This document shows positions 40,307-49,020 of a DNA stretch of 64,000 nt, in pieces. Position numbers and translations under genes: made by a program. Below the pieces are notes generated by a model. It did no database searches and was not told the DNA's origin. It saw only the letters and a list, made by a program, of their open reading frames with translations. This DNA comes from PMNU01 sp035479875 (GTDB taxonomy: Bacteria; Patescibacteriota; Saccharimonadia; Saccharimonadales; UBA4665): positions 1 through 64,000 of the forward strand of contig DATIIH010000013.1 in NCBI GenBank assembly GCA_035479875.1, given 5' to 3'. Position 1 is the first letter of the stretch; each line of letters starts with the position of its first letter.

Positions 40307-42043
40307 TTATAAGAACGCGGCGGCTAGGAAAGCGACGATCAAAAGACCGACGCCGAGCCATAGCCATGGGCTGGTGAACGTGGATTGTATTTGACCTGTG
40401 GGGTGAGCCGACAGGCGGTGCTTGAGGTCGGACTGGCGTGACGTGCCAGTGGTCAACTCGTGGTCGGCTGGTACTTGACCACTCGACAGGCCTGGGAATG
40501 GACTGATAGGTGCCGGGAACGCAGGTTGGCCGAAATCGTCGGCTGCCTGCGGCGCAGCGGCACCGGCGCCAGAATCTACAGGCATTTGCTCGCTGCGGCG
40601 CTCGCGCTGGAAAGCTTCGCCGTAAGCAATCGCACCTTGCACTTCGTGTCCTTCTTTATCGACCACGATATTGTGCCAGGTGCTGTGCTCCACGCGTTGG
40701 CCGGACGCGAGATCTGGCTGCTGGGCGGCTGTTTGTTCTTGGGCGGCGATCTGCTCAGCGGGTGCGGTAACCGAACGAACCTCACCTGGCTGCACCGGGC
40801 GAAGCTCGGCGGCGGCAGTCGCGGCTGCCGGTGCTGCCGCAAACCTGCTGGCCTCAAAACGTGGTGCACTAGAGGCGTCGGTTTGCAGTACGTTTGCCTG
40901 GGTAAGCTGAGCGACCTCACGGCGACTTTGCTCTGCGCCTTGAGTCAATTGGGTAATGGCGCTGGCCTGCTCTCTATTTTGCCCGCGCAGTTCGGCAAAT
41001 TGCTTTTCGGCAGTCTTTGCGCGGCGCTTATCCATGCGGTGTGCAATGTAGGCACTTAGGCCCACGGCGAGCAAAAAGTTGCCTGCTATACGGCGACGGT
41101 TGTCGTAATTCTCGAAGGATGGGTCGGGGCGCGGCTTTTCGGCGTAGGCCGGCGGCGCTGTGCCTTGTACCCAAGGATGCGGATCAAAGTCACGGGTTAA
41201 GAGCGCAGGGTTATTGCGAATCGGTGGGCGATAGCCGTGGGCAACCACACTAGGTGCATCGTCTGGCACTTCAGCATCATCGGACGCGTCGTGCTCGGGC
41301 ACATATGAAACATAAGGCGGATCCCATTCAGTGCTCGCCGACGGCTCATGCTCGGCGGCATCGGCCGCAAATTCGGACTCGGCTTCGTCTGATCCGGCCC
41401 CGGCGGGTACAGCTTCGGCAGGGTCAGCCGCAAAATGCCACTCGGCTGGCGGTTCTATAATTTCGTCCAAGCTTGGGCCGGACTCGGCAGGCGCCGCGTT
41501 GGGAGTGTGCTCGACGGTGGCTTCGGCCGCAACAGGCACTTCGGCGGAACGCTCAACTTCTTCTTCCGGCTCGGCCTGAGTACTAGCGCGTTCAGCCCGC
41601 CGAATAGTTGGAATTACTGGCCGGGGCCATGCTGGTCGGGCAGTGGTCGGCGCGGGGCTGTCTTCGTCGTCCTCCTCGTCATCATCGTCATCTTCTTCGA
41701 CTTCGGCTACGGGTGGACGACTTGCGGGCTCGGACTCATGTTCGGGCGGCAAGACGTCGGGCATCCTCCATACGGGGCTCTCGGCATCAGCACGCTCGCC
41801 GCCAGCCTGTTCGGGCGTGGGCGCTGGACGCTCTTTGGCTTCCTTGGCTTTTATTTCTTCGTAACGGTTAAAAGCGGCCAAGATTTGGCTTTGTAAGTCC
41901 TCGATAGCACTGCGGCGTGCCTGATCGGGATGCGTACTAAACATACCCTCCTCAAGTGGTTGGGTAGGCGGCAGCTCGTGGCCATCGGACGACGATTTTT
42001 TGCCGCTTTCGTCGTCCTCATTCTTTTTAGGACTGCGTTCCAT
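40307..42043 (-). CDS. Large low-complexity tail-anchored protein, 578 aa
   Basis: The first 300 residues are highly charged and rich in Glu, Pro, Ala and Asp, including a run of acidic residues near 115-130. A hydrophobic segment follows (GNFLLAVGLSAYIAHRM, about 318-334), then a coiled coil (KQFAELRGQNREQASAITQL) and an Ala/Gln-rich region. A final C-terminal TM helix (about 557-577) ends the protein. It converges on murC with only 2 bases between. No known domain; the disordered arm plus terminal anchor suggests an envelope scaffold. Confidence 0.7.
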   Translation of the reverse strand: MERSPKKNEDDESGKKSSSDGHELPPTQPLEEGMFSTHPDQARRSAIEDLQSQILAAFNRYEEIKAKEAKERPAPTPEQAGGERADAESPVWRMPDVLPPEHESEPASRPPVAEVEEDDDDDEEDDEDSPAPTTARPAWPRPVIPTIRRAERASTQAEPEEEVERSAEVPVAAEATVEHTPNAAPAESGPSLDEIIEPPAEWHFAADPAEAVPAGAGSDEAESEFAADAAEHEPSASTEWDPPYVSYVPEHDASDDAEVPDDAPSVVAHGYRPPIRNNPALLTRDFDPHPWVQGTAPPAYAEKPRPDPSFENYDNRRRIAGNFLLAVGLSAYIAHRMDKRRAKTAEKQFAELRGQNREQASAITQLTQGAEQSRREVAQLTQANVLQTDASSAPRFEASRFAAAPAAATAAAELRPVQPGEVRSVTAPAEQIAAQEQTAAQQPDLASGQRVEHSTWHNIVVDKEGHEVQGAIAYGEAFQRERRSEQMPVDSGAGAAAPQAADDFGQPAFPAPISPFPGLSSGQVPADHELTTGTSRQSDLKHRLSAHPTGQIQSTFTSPWLWLGVGLLIVAFLAAAFL

Positions 42044-42153
42044 AGGTTTCGACGTTTATAGTACCATCTTTTGCCTCTTTTGCCCAGAGGTAGCTTAACT
42101 GCACTACGGTAAAGGCAATCCTGCCAATGACTTGGGCTGAAAAAGCATGCAGG

Positions 42154-42615
42154 CTAGCGTGATTTGAGATAAATCATAGTAGTGATGCCGCCGAGCACAA
42201 GCATGAACAACACGGTTACCGTAATGAGCATTGCTGGCGTCTGCGATTGGCCGGGCGCTTTCTTGGGGTGCTCGGGCATAGGCGCCGGGGTGGTTGGTAT
42301 ATCGGCAGGTTGTGCGTCACCAGGAGTTGCTTCTTCCGGTGCGGATGTGTGCTCGTCAGGTGGCTCGGGCGCTTCCTCTTTGGGTGGCTCGACTACGGGG
42401 GTTGGTTCAACGGGCGGAGCTTCTCTAACCGCATCAGCATCATGGGTAACGGGTTCTGGTTCGGTCTTAGGCTCCGGGGTTGGTGGGGTATGAACCACCG
42501 AGGGATGAGGCGTATCACTAGCAGCTGCTGGTGCTGGATGTGCAGCCGCAGGCGTGGACGGGTGATGTGGGGCGGTCACATCCATAACTGGTTTTGGCGT
42601 GTGTTCTGGTTGCAT
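42154..42615 (-). CDS. Pro/Glu/Ala-rich tail-anchored protein, 153 aa
   Basis: About 120 residues of disordered Pro/Glu/Thr/His sequence precede one C-terminal TM helix (AMLITVTVLFMLVLGGITTMIYL). TATACT lies about 14 bases before the ATG, giving a very short leader. It shares composition and a C-terminal anchor with the following 578-residue protein, so they may be functionally related or descend from one gene. No family recognised. Confidence 0.65.
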   Translation of the reverse strand: MQPEHTPKPVMDVTAPHHPSTPAAAHPAPAAASDTPHPSVVHTPPTPEPKTEPEPVTHDADAVREAPPVEPTPVVEPPKEEAPEPPDEHTSAPEEATPGDAQPADIPTTPAPMPEHPKKAPGQSQTPAMLITVTVLFMLVLGGITTMIYLKSR

Positions 42616-42645
42616 AAATCGTTGTTAATAGTATATCACGCGGCA

Positions 42646-43461
42646 CTACAGCGTGTATCGACCGCGGGTCTCGCTAATCAACGATTCTTGCACTAAATCC
42701 GTCAGCACGCTTGGCAAGCGATCGTCGTCGATTACTAGGCCGAGTTGCGCATGAGTGTACGCCTTTTGACCCAAAAGTTTGAGCACTTGTCCGCGGATCT
42801 GCCGCCGCGAACCGTTAAATGTCGACTGTTTGGCATACTGCTTGCTCCTACTGTTGAGGTTGCCGATATCCTGTTTTAGGAACGTGCCGTAGTCCATGAG
42901 CGCCCAGTACCATTCACGGACATTGTCTGGCACGGTTGCCGCCACCAGGTCAAGGACCGCGCGATCGGAAATGTCACGCTGGCCGGCAAAGAAATGATGA
43001 ATATACACGGTGCGGATATTGGTCTCGATGAATACTGCTGGCCGATTGTAGGCATAGGCCAGCAGCGCTCCTGCAGTATTAGGGCCAACGCCCGGTAGGT
43101 TAGTTAACTCGTTAAGTGTGTTTGGCAGACGACCTTTGTGTTGTGCCTTGATGATTCTCGCTGCCTGCCATAAAAACTTGGCTCGGCGGTTATAGCCAAG
43201 CCCGCTCCACGATCTTAGTACCGCGGCTAACGGTGCGGTAGCTAACACAGTAAAGCTTGGAAACTGTTCTATAAACGGGCCAAACTTGGCCAGCACCCGA
43301 CTCACCTGGGTTTGCTGGAGCATCAGCTCAGAGACCAGAATCTTGTACGCGTCAAAAGTGCCGTCAGCCTCGGGACGACGCCATGGTAAATCATGTCGGC
43401 CAGCCCGGGCATAATGCGCCCAAACGACCGCTACAAACTCTTTGCGCTGGCTTGCATTCAC
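42646..43461 (-). CDS. mutY: MutY-like A/G-specific DNA glycosylase without iron-sulfur cluster
   Basis: HhH-GPD glycosylase of 271 aa. ILVSELMLQQTQVSRV (about 41-56) holds the MutY-specific QQTQ and catalytic Glu45. The HhH hairpin is LPGVGPNTAGALLAY (about 122-136). The family's catalytic Asp position reads Glu (FIETNIR, E146). The Cys-x6-Cys-x2-Cys-x5-Cys cluster motif is absent; that region reads NLNSRSKQYAKQSTFNGSRRQ. The C-terminal MutT-like domain is also reduced to about 60 residues. Function as adenine glycosylase is likely but the variant residues are notable. Confidence 0.85.
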   Translation of the reverse strand: MNASQRKEFVAVVWAHYARAGRHDLPWRRPEADGTFDAYKILVSELMLQQTQVSRVLAKFGPFIEQFPSFTVLATAPLAAVLRSWSGLGYNRRAKFLWQAARIIKAQHKGRLPNTLNELTNLPGVGPNTAGALLAYAYNRPAVFIETNIRTVYIHHFFAGQRDISDRAVLDLVAATVPDNVREWYWALMDYGTFLKQDIGNLNSRSKQYAKQSTFNGSRRQIRGQVLKLLGQKAYTHAQLGLVIDDDRLPSVLTDLVQESLISETRGRYTL

Positions 43462-43475
43462 CCGTCCAGCATAAC

Positions 43476-45209
43476 CTACTGGCCTTGGCTAAAGCCAGCG
43501 GTGTTGAGCGCGTCCGCAACCTTGCGGGGCGTGCCGCCGTTAACGCCAACGGCGTAGTCGGCTGACTCGCTCTCGGTTGCCAAGCGGTACACTAAGGCAT
43601 CTGGGCCAACCCATGTCACCACCTGCGTCGCACCACCCGGCGCGCTCACCGTCACGTCGCTGCCGCCGCTTACCGTATGCGTGATCACGTTGCCATTCTT
43701 AATCGACGCGCTCACGCCACTGCGGTTGGCATTGTCGAGGTATAGACGGCTGGCACCGGCGGCCGGGCTGGTGGTGAGCCCAGCGTTATCGTTACTAACA
43801 GTGTATGCGTACCAGCCGTCGGCCGCGTTGAGGTCAAATGTCGAGAAGTCGGCACGTACTGCAGACGTCACCTCCTTGGTAAACGTCTGCTGTCTACCGT
43901 TACCGTCGGGATTAACCTTGTAGAACCCGGGCTGTACTGCGGGGTTGCTGGCGTCTGCCCCAACACTGTAATACACCGTGCCTTGGGCGCTCAAGACACC
44001 GCCAATGGTCGTACCGCTGGCCAACTGTGCGCGGCTGTTAGTTACAAAGTCATAACTAATGATGCTCGTGCCGGCCGCCCCGCTGTCCGGGTTAGTCTGC
44101 TCAAAAATGAGTTTAGGCCCGATCCAGTCGATGAGTCGGATCGTTTCGGCATGCGCCAGCGTGAGTGGCGTGCTATCGGCCACTGATATGAGCGTGAGGG
44201 TATTAAGTGGCTGTCCGTCGGCGGCTTTTTGGCTGTCGCGTATCGAAACGAGTGCAGCGTGGGTGGCGTCCGGGCTCAATACCAAGCTGGTGTGTGTAGT
44301 TTCGGTGCCAGTGCCGGGTAATAATTGTTGGCGATTCTTGCCGTCCATGTCGGCTTTGAACAGATTGTATGTGCCGTCGGTTTGCGCTACATAGACTTCT
44401 TTTTGGGTTGTTACTAACTCGGCGTCGGTTGTCTGGCCGGACGGCTGGAGCGCAAATTGGTCGGTACGATAGCCGGCTTTGGCAATGCTCACACTACCCG
44501 CAGAGCTATTGCCAGGCAATGTCAAAATCATCTTGCCCGTGTTGTCGGACGTTGCCGAGGACTGGCCGACGCTCGCTTCGGCACCAGTAATGGGCTGGTT
44601 AGTGAGATAATCTCGGACGGTAATGGTGTAACGCAAACCCACGCTGGTAAGCGAAACCTGCCCAAGTGCATTGCTGCCCCAGCCGATGATGACGTGCTTT
44701 TTAACGGTGGCGAAGCCGAGCTGGGCAATGGTCAAATCGGCCGGGCCAAGTTTGAGACCGCTAAAGTGCGCAGTGCCTTTGACATCAGTCTCGATCTTTT
44801 TGCCTTCGAGCGTCACTTGTACATTTTTGAGCGGCGTACCCAATACGTTATCGAGCACGGTCACCGACGCCGTGCTCTGCACGCCCGCAGCATTCAGGCA
44901 AAAATAGCGAGCCGTTGGCACACCAGCGCCGACGCCTAAAGCTGCCAACAGCACAAAAAATGTAATCCACCTGCCCCATGCCGTGCCCAGCCAAAGGCTA
45001 AACACCCGGCCCACTCTATGCCAAAACCCGTGTTTGGACGGCGAGAAATTCTGGCGGCCAGCGCGGCGGTCGCTGTCTTGCCAGTCGTTTTGGCGGCCTT
45101 TGCCGGCAATCTCTTCTACTGCTTTTTCGGTGGTGGGGTCATCGAGCTCGGCATTAACCGGCTCGGCCCCGTTATATGGGAATGGCCGCCGGGGTGGAGT
45201 GTCCGCCAT
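43476..45209 (-). CDS. Single-TM surface protein with carboxypeptidase-regulatory-like repeats and a propeller-like domain
   Basis: A cytoplasmic Pro/Asp-rich N-terminus (about 1-75) and a TM helix (about 78-98) precede two carboxypeptidase regulatory-like (beta-sandwich) modules (TVLDNVLGTPLKNVQVTLEG and TVRDYLTNQPITGAEASVGQ, about 115-270). A C-terminal domain of about 300 residues follows, with repeated blades such as YNLFKADMDGKNRQQLLPGTG, resembling TolB-type propellers. 577 aa. It is a tandem paralogue of the preceding gene, 13 bases away. Role probably at the cell surface; ligand unknown. Confidence 0.75.
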   Translation of the reverse strand: MADTPPRRPFPYNGAEPVNAELDDPTTEKAVEEIAGKGRQNDWQDSDRRAGRQNFSPSKHGFWHRVGRVFSLWLGTAWGRWITFFVLLAALGVGAGVPTARYFCLNAAGVQSTASVTVLDNVLGTPLKNVQVTLEGKKIETDVKGTAHFSGLKLGPADLTIAQLGFATVKKHVIIGWGSNALGQVSLTSVGLRYTITVRDYLTNQPITGAEASVGQSSATSDNTGKMILTLPGNSSAGSVSIAKAGYRTDQFALQPSGQTTDAELVTTQKEVYVAQTDGTYNLFKADMDGKNRQQLLPGTGTETTHTSLVLSPDATHAALVSIRDSQKAADGQPLNTLTLISVADSTPLTLAHAETIRLIDWIGPKLIFEQTNPDSGAAGTSIISYDFVTNSRAQLASGTTIGGVLSAQGTVYYSVGADASNPAVQPGFYKVNPDGNGRQQTFTKEVTSAVRADFSTFDLNAADGWYAYTVSNDNAGLTTSPAAGASRLYLDNANRSGVSASIKNGNVITHTVSGGSDVTVSAPGGATQVVTWVGPDALVYRLATESESADYAVGVNGGTPRKVADALNTAGFSQGQ

Positions 45210-45222
45210 GGCCGCCTACTGG

Positions 45223-47022
45223 CTAATAGCCCCCATGGTAGCCATAGTAATTCTGAGAAGGACGGAAGTCAGTTACCTTAAATGCTTGGCTGTCGCTGGT
45301 TATGCCGCTGGCAGGCATAATATACAGCTCGCTGCCATTTTTAGAAACCAGCAGGTATTGATCGGTGTACCAGCCATCAACTGCGTAATCGCTGAGTGTT
45401 GCCACCTGCTTGGAATTCTTAGCGTCTTGGTCGCCGACGAACAGGACGTTCTTGCCGTCGCGGGACTCGCTCCAGAAGGTCAGGTTACCCGACGGTGAGT
45501 ATAGGTAATTCTTGTAGGACGGATTGTTGTAGAACTGGTCCGAGGTGATAGTTAGGTCCTTAACGGCGCCATCATCATACTCATAATAGTTAACGTCTGC
45601 GCCGGAGTTGTTGTAATGCTGATAGTAAATGACGTTAACCTCACTTGGTAAAGCATACCAACCACCGCTACTGGCCGCCGGGAACGTCTTTAGGTCCTTC
45701 TTGTTCTGGCCATCAACCTGAACGGCGCGAATGGCGTCTGTTTTGACTGTCATGTCTACTGGCGTGTAGAAGAAAGCGTTGGCCAAATAGTTATACCAGC
45801 GCTCTACGTATACCAGTTTGTTACCAACGATAAACGGATAATCGAAGTACTGGTAGGCGTAGCTATTAGCGTCGCCCTGTGCCTGTGACTGGTCGAGCAC
45901 AGCGATCTGACCAGCCTCAGCGTTATAACTCTTAATGGCAAAACGGTTATTCTGCCAGTATTGCACCGTTGTGCCTCGATCAACCGTATACACGAAATAG
46001 TGGCCGGACCAGCCAATCACCGAGAACGTGGCGTTGCCTTCGTCCATCGTCGTCAACTGGTCGTTACTGGTGTTGATAAGGAAGAGCTTGGGGTTGGTGC
46101 CGCCATCACGCTGGGAGAGCAGCGCCAGGTACTTCCAGTCGGTGGAAGCCAATAGTGTCGTATTACTTGGGCTTTCGCTACCCGTGCCAGCGAGTACGGT
46201 CTGGCGGGCCGTGCCGTCGAGGTTGGTTTTAACAACATCTATTTTGCCGCTGAGATTCGAGAGGAAGTACACTTTGCCGGCGGGCGTAACTTTAAACGTG
46301 TTGGCTGGATCGACGCCGGCAGTTACCTTGAGCTTGACGTTCGCCTCGTTGTAGCCGCTCAGTGATACAGTGGTAGCTAGATTTTGGGCATTGGCCGCTA
46401 CGACGATAGTTGCCTCACCTTTGGTGTCGGTTTTAGCCTCACTCTTACCTGCCGTAACGAGTGCGTTGGCCACTGGCTTGCCGCTGATCGTGTTGAGTAC
46501 CACCACAGGCACTTGGCGGCCCGTGGCTACCAAGCTCACCTGCGCAGCTTGTTTTTGCTTACCGAGCGGCACGGTTACTGAGCTGTCGGACGTTTTGTAA
46601 TATGTCTTGGAGACTTCTAATGTGGTGGTGCCCACTTTGACGTGCAACGTAGCATGGCCCTTACTGTCGGTGCTTACCGTTTTGCCGCCGAGCATAACCG
46701 TAGCGCTCGTCACCGGCTTACTAGTTTGCGAGTCGATAACGGTGACGGCAAAGTTTTGCTTGAGCACCAGCCCAGCTAACTCGTAGCGGGTAAACGGCAC
46801 GGCTGCAAGTAATCCCACGAGTACGACGATAGCCACCGGAATTGAAATCTTTTTATGAGCGAGTGCCCACGTCCACCACTGTTTATGTTTGGCGAACTTG
46901 GGGGCCTTGGACTCTTCATCCTTGGTGCCTTCCATCACGCGGTCATGCTTTGTTTCGGCGTGTTCGGGCGCGTGATGACCGCGCGGATTTTCCTCTTGAT
47001 CGGAACTATCTTCTTGTGCCAT
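45223..47022 (-). CDS. Single-TM surface protein, tandem paralogue with repeat domains, 599 aa
   Basis: Same layout as its downstream neighbour: charged cytoplasmic N-terminus (about 1-45), TM helix (about 48-68), beta-sandwich modules with VTVIDSQTSKPVTSATVMLG and VVLNTISGKPVANALVTAG (about 78-235), then a propeller-like region with KIDVVKTNLDGTARQTVLAGTG and many Tyr-rich segments. ATG 47022 is chosen because AAGGG precedes it. An extended -10 TGCTAGACT lies about 35 bases upstream. The longer open frame overlaps the divergent glycosylase gene. Confidence 0.75.
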   Translation of the reverse strand: MAQEDSSDQEENPRGHHAPEHAETKHDRVMEGTKDEESKAPKFAKHKQWWTWALAHKKISIPVAIVVLVGLLAAVPFTRYELAGLVLKQNFAVTVIDSQTSKPVTSATVMLGGKTVSTDSKGHATLHVKVGTTTLEVSKTYYKTSDSSVTVPLGKQKQAAQVSLVATGRQVPVVVLNTISGKPVANALVTAGKSEAKTDTKGEATIVVAANAQNLATTVSLSGYNEANVKLKVTAGVDPANTFKVTPAGKVYFLSNLSGKIDVVKTNLDGTARQTVLAGTGSESPSNTTLLASTDWKYLALLSQRDGGTNPKLFLINTSNDQLTTMDEGNATFSVIGWSGHYFVYTVDRGTTVQYWQNNRFAIKSYNAEAGQIAVLDQSQAQGDANSYAYQYFDYPFIVGNKLVYVERWYNYLANAFFYTPVDMTVKTDAIRAVQVDGQNKKDLKTFPAASSGGWYALPSEVNVIYYQHYNNSGADVNYYEYDDGAVKDLTITSDQFYNNPSYKNYLYSPSGNLTFWSESRDGKNVLFVGDQDAKNSKQVATLSDYAVDGWYTDQYLLVSKNGSELYIMPASGITSDSQAFKVTDFRPSQNYYGYHGGY

Positions 47023-47104
47023 AGTTGTTACCCTTACTTTTGATTTAAGTCTAGCACAGCGCAAGGCTAGCGTGATAGCACTAATATTGGTATACAATGC
47101 CTGT

Positions 47105-47740
47105 ATGATTGCATCTGATAAAACTGTGGAAGAAGCCGCCAAACACCTTGCCGCGCACGACCCCATTTTGGCACCGATTATTGCACGCGCCGGCCTCAGC
47201 ACCGTCCGCCCACACAAAGATTACTACCGGGAATTAGTTGATAGCATTATCAGCCAGCAGCTCAGTGTGAAGGCCGCGGCCAGCATCGAAAAGCGTTTTT
47301 GCGCGCTGTTCGGCAGCGATAATTTTCCGACGCCCGAGGCCATACTAACTAAGGATGTTGAGGCGTTACGCGGCGTCGGTTTAAGTTACGGTAAGGCGGC
47401 GTATGTGCACGACTTGGCGCAGCATGTGATAGACGGCAAAGTAAGATTCGACCATTTGGATGGGCTTAGCAACGAAGAGGTCATTAAAGAACTCACCGCC
47501 GTCAAGGGTATCGGCGAATGGACCGCCCATATGTTTTTGATGTTTTGCATGGGCCGCCTCGACATTCTAGCCATCGGCGACTTAGGCATTAAAAATGGCG
47601 TTCAAAAACTATACGGATTCGACCACTCGACCACCCCGGCCGAGATTACTGAGCTCGCGGCGAAGAACCACTGGCACCCGTATGAGTCAATCGCCTGCTG
47701 GTATATTTGGCACTCGCTCGACAATAAGCCGGCGGTGTAG
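47105..47740 (+). CDS. DNA-3-methyladenine glycosylase II (AlkA-like)
   Basis: HhH-GPD glycosylase of 211 aa for alkylated bases. SIISQQLSVKAAASI (about 49-63), GLSYGKAAYVHDLA, the HhH hairpin TAVKGIGEWTAHMFLMF (about 138-154) and the catalytic Asp in ILAIGDLGIKNG. No iron-sulfur motif, as expected. TACAAT (47093-47098) ends 6 bases before the ATG: leaderless. It lies next to an S51 peptidase with stops 2 bases apart. Confidence 0.92.
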   Translation: MIASDKTVEEAAKHLAAHDPILAPIIARAGLSTVRPHKDYYRELVDSIISQQLSVKAAASIEKRFCALFGSDNFPTPEAILTKDVEALRGVGLSYGKAAYVHDLAQHVIDGKVRFDHLDGLSNEEVIKELTAVKGIGEWTAHMFLMFCMGRLDILAIGDLGIKNGVQKLYGFDHSTTPAEITELAAKNHWHPYESIACWYIWHSLDNKPAV

Positions 47741-47742
47741 GT

Positions 47743-48387
47743 CTAGTCTTTGTCTTCGGGCTTAACGCCAGTAATTTTCCACTCATCGGCACCGTTGACC
47801 ACCCACGCCTGGTTGTCATTGAGCAGCACCATTGTCGGATCGTCGGTTCGGCTGTCGATAGCTTCTTGCACCAACGGCCCAAAGTCGGGATTATCGACAT
47901 GGGGCATAAAATAATGAGCGCTCAGGTTGAGGCCCTTCCAAAGTACTCTTTCGGCAAACTCGGGATCGTCGGCCAGTTCGACACCGTGCAAGTCGGTGCC
48001 CGCCACGCAGGCGCCGGCACTTTCACCGGCGTACGTCACGCCAGCGTCCAAGACGTCATGAATAACCCTATCGAAGCCGCTGCGCGCCATGGCCTCACGC
48101 AAGCAAAAGGTGTTACCTCCCATGACCCAGATCAGGTTAAAGGTCTTAAGCTCTTCGGCTAGCGCTGCGGGAGTACGATCATCGTTGAGGTCGACAACTT
48201 TGACGGTAAAATCCAATGCGCGCAAGTACTCCTCGACAAAGCGAATCTTTACCCGCCGCGCCCGGAACGCATAGTAATCTTTGGCGTTCGGTATCAGCGC
48301 CACGCGGACTTTGGCCGCGGGCTTACCGATAAGGTCGGTGAGCACCTTGAGGTCGGCAATTCGGTATGAGGCGAGGTACAGTTTCAC
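47743..48387 (-). CDS. Peptidase S51 family (PepE-like) protein
   Basis: Class I glutaminase-fold serine peptidase of 214 aa. LYLASYR starts the fold, VALIPNAKDYY follows, GGNTFCLREAM is the strand before the nucleophile, and YAGESAGACVAG carries the nucleophile elbow Ser. A His near NLSAHYFMPHVDN completes the likely triad. Start GTG 48387 is chosen: it follows the stop of the Doc gene by 2 bases, with GGAG upstream. Family members cleave Asp dipeptides or cyanophycin; the substrate here is unknown. Probably cotranscribed with the toxin-antitoxin pair. Confidence 0.88.
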   Translation of the reverse strand: MKLYLASYRIADLKVLTDLIGKPAAKVRVALIPNAKDYYAFRARRVKIRFVEEYLRALDFTVKVVDLNDDRTPAALAEELKTFNLIWVMGGNTFCLREAMARSGFDRVIHDVLDAGVTYAGESAGACVAGTDLHGVELADDPEFAERVLWKGLNLSAHYFMPHVDNPDFGPLVQEAIDSRTDDPTMVLLNDNQAWVVNGADEWKITGVKPEDKD

Positions 48388-48389
48388 GG

Positions 48390-48770
48390 CTACTGCTCCA
48401 CCCGTTCCGCGAGCCATGCGGCGATGTCGGTCACCGTAAGATGATTGGTGGCAACCTGCACCGCAAGGTCTTCCAGCTCACCTTGCTTCGCCTTAAAAAC
48501 GACTCCATTAATACTAAGAAAGGTCAGGCCGGCAAGCATTCCGGAACGCTTATTGCCATCAACAAAGGCGTGGTCTGCAATTATTCCACGAATAAGTGCG
48601 GCCGCCTTCTCGCAGGGCGTCGCGTACAACTCCTCGCCAAATACCACTTGCGTTTGCGTGGCCAGCGCAGCCTCCAGCCGACCCAAATCTCTCAGGCCGG
48701 CAGAACCGCCGGTTTCTTGGAGTACAAGAGCATGGATTTCGAGCAGTTGTTCTAGCGATAGATTAATCAT
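48390..48770 (-). CDS. Doc-type (Fic/DOC) toxin
   Basis: Doc toxins phosphorylate EF-Tu and stop translation. The 126-residue protein has the LEIHALVLQETGGSAGLRDLG N-terminal helix pattern and the core HAFVDGNKRSG (residues 67-77). That is intermediate between Fic (HPFxxGNGR) and Doc (HxFxxANKR), with the Lys typical of Doc. Its ATG overlaps the antitoxin stop by 4 bases. In phage P1 the partner is Phd; here it is an AbrB-type protein. Confidence 0.92.
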   Translation of the reverse strand: MINLSLEQLLEIHALVLQETGGSAGLRDLGRLEAALATQTQVVFGEELYATPCEKAAALIRGIIADHAFVDGNKRSGMLAGLTFLSINGVVFKAKQGELEDLAVQVATNHLTVTDIAAWLAERVEQ

Positions 48771-48988
48771 CGATCGGCGAGATTTTTGAAGTCTTTTTTG
48801 TAATCGGTAAGAATCTTGCGGGCTGCGCGGATGACTTGTTCGTCGTTAGGCTGCGTCTTGCTAACGGGCCGCACGATAAATTCTACTTCGTCTCCGGTGC
48901 CCAAACCTTCGCGGCGTAAATCCTTAACGGGAAGTGTGAGACCTTCGCTCGAACCGATTCTGATAATTTTTTGGATACCTTGAATCAT
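48767..48988 (-). CDS. AbrB/MazE-type antitoxin
   Basis: A 73-residue protein. An N-terminal swapped-hairpin beta domain (KIIRIGSSEGLTLPVKDLRREGLGTGDEVEFIV, in pieces IIRIGSS and GTGDEVEFIV) matches SpoVT/AbrB antitoxins. A charged helical C-terminus (RAARKILTDYKKDF) would wrap the toxin. TATAAT at 49000-48995 ends 6 bases before the ATG: leaderless. A palindrome overlaps the promoter, as expected for autoregulation. Confidence 0.88.
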   Translation of the reverse strand: MIQGIQKIIRIGSSEGLTLPVKDLRREGLGTGDEVEFIVRPVSKTQPNDEQVIRAARKILTDYKKDFKNLADR

Positions 48989-48994
48989 ACGAAC

Positions 48995-49011
48995 ATTATA
49001 ACGTTATTATA
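48995..49011 (-). promoter_or_regulatory. Toxin-antitoxin promoter with palindromic operator
   Basis: Two TATAAT hexamers (49011-49006 and 49000-48995) on the minus strand flank and overlap the 10-bp palindrome ATAACGTTAT (48998-49007). This is a suitable target for the antitoxin or its complex. The whole region lies in the 32-base gap between two genes. Confidence 0.7.
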
Positions 49012-49020
49012 ATAGAATGT

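Noticed and set aside
40460..41896. Several plus-strand ORFs opposite the 578-residue protein
   Set aside because: The GC-rich low-complexity coding sequence opens all frames; the minus frame alone has a coherent start, acidic arm, coiled coil and terminal TM helix.
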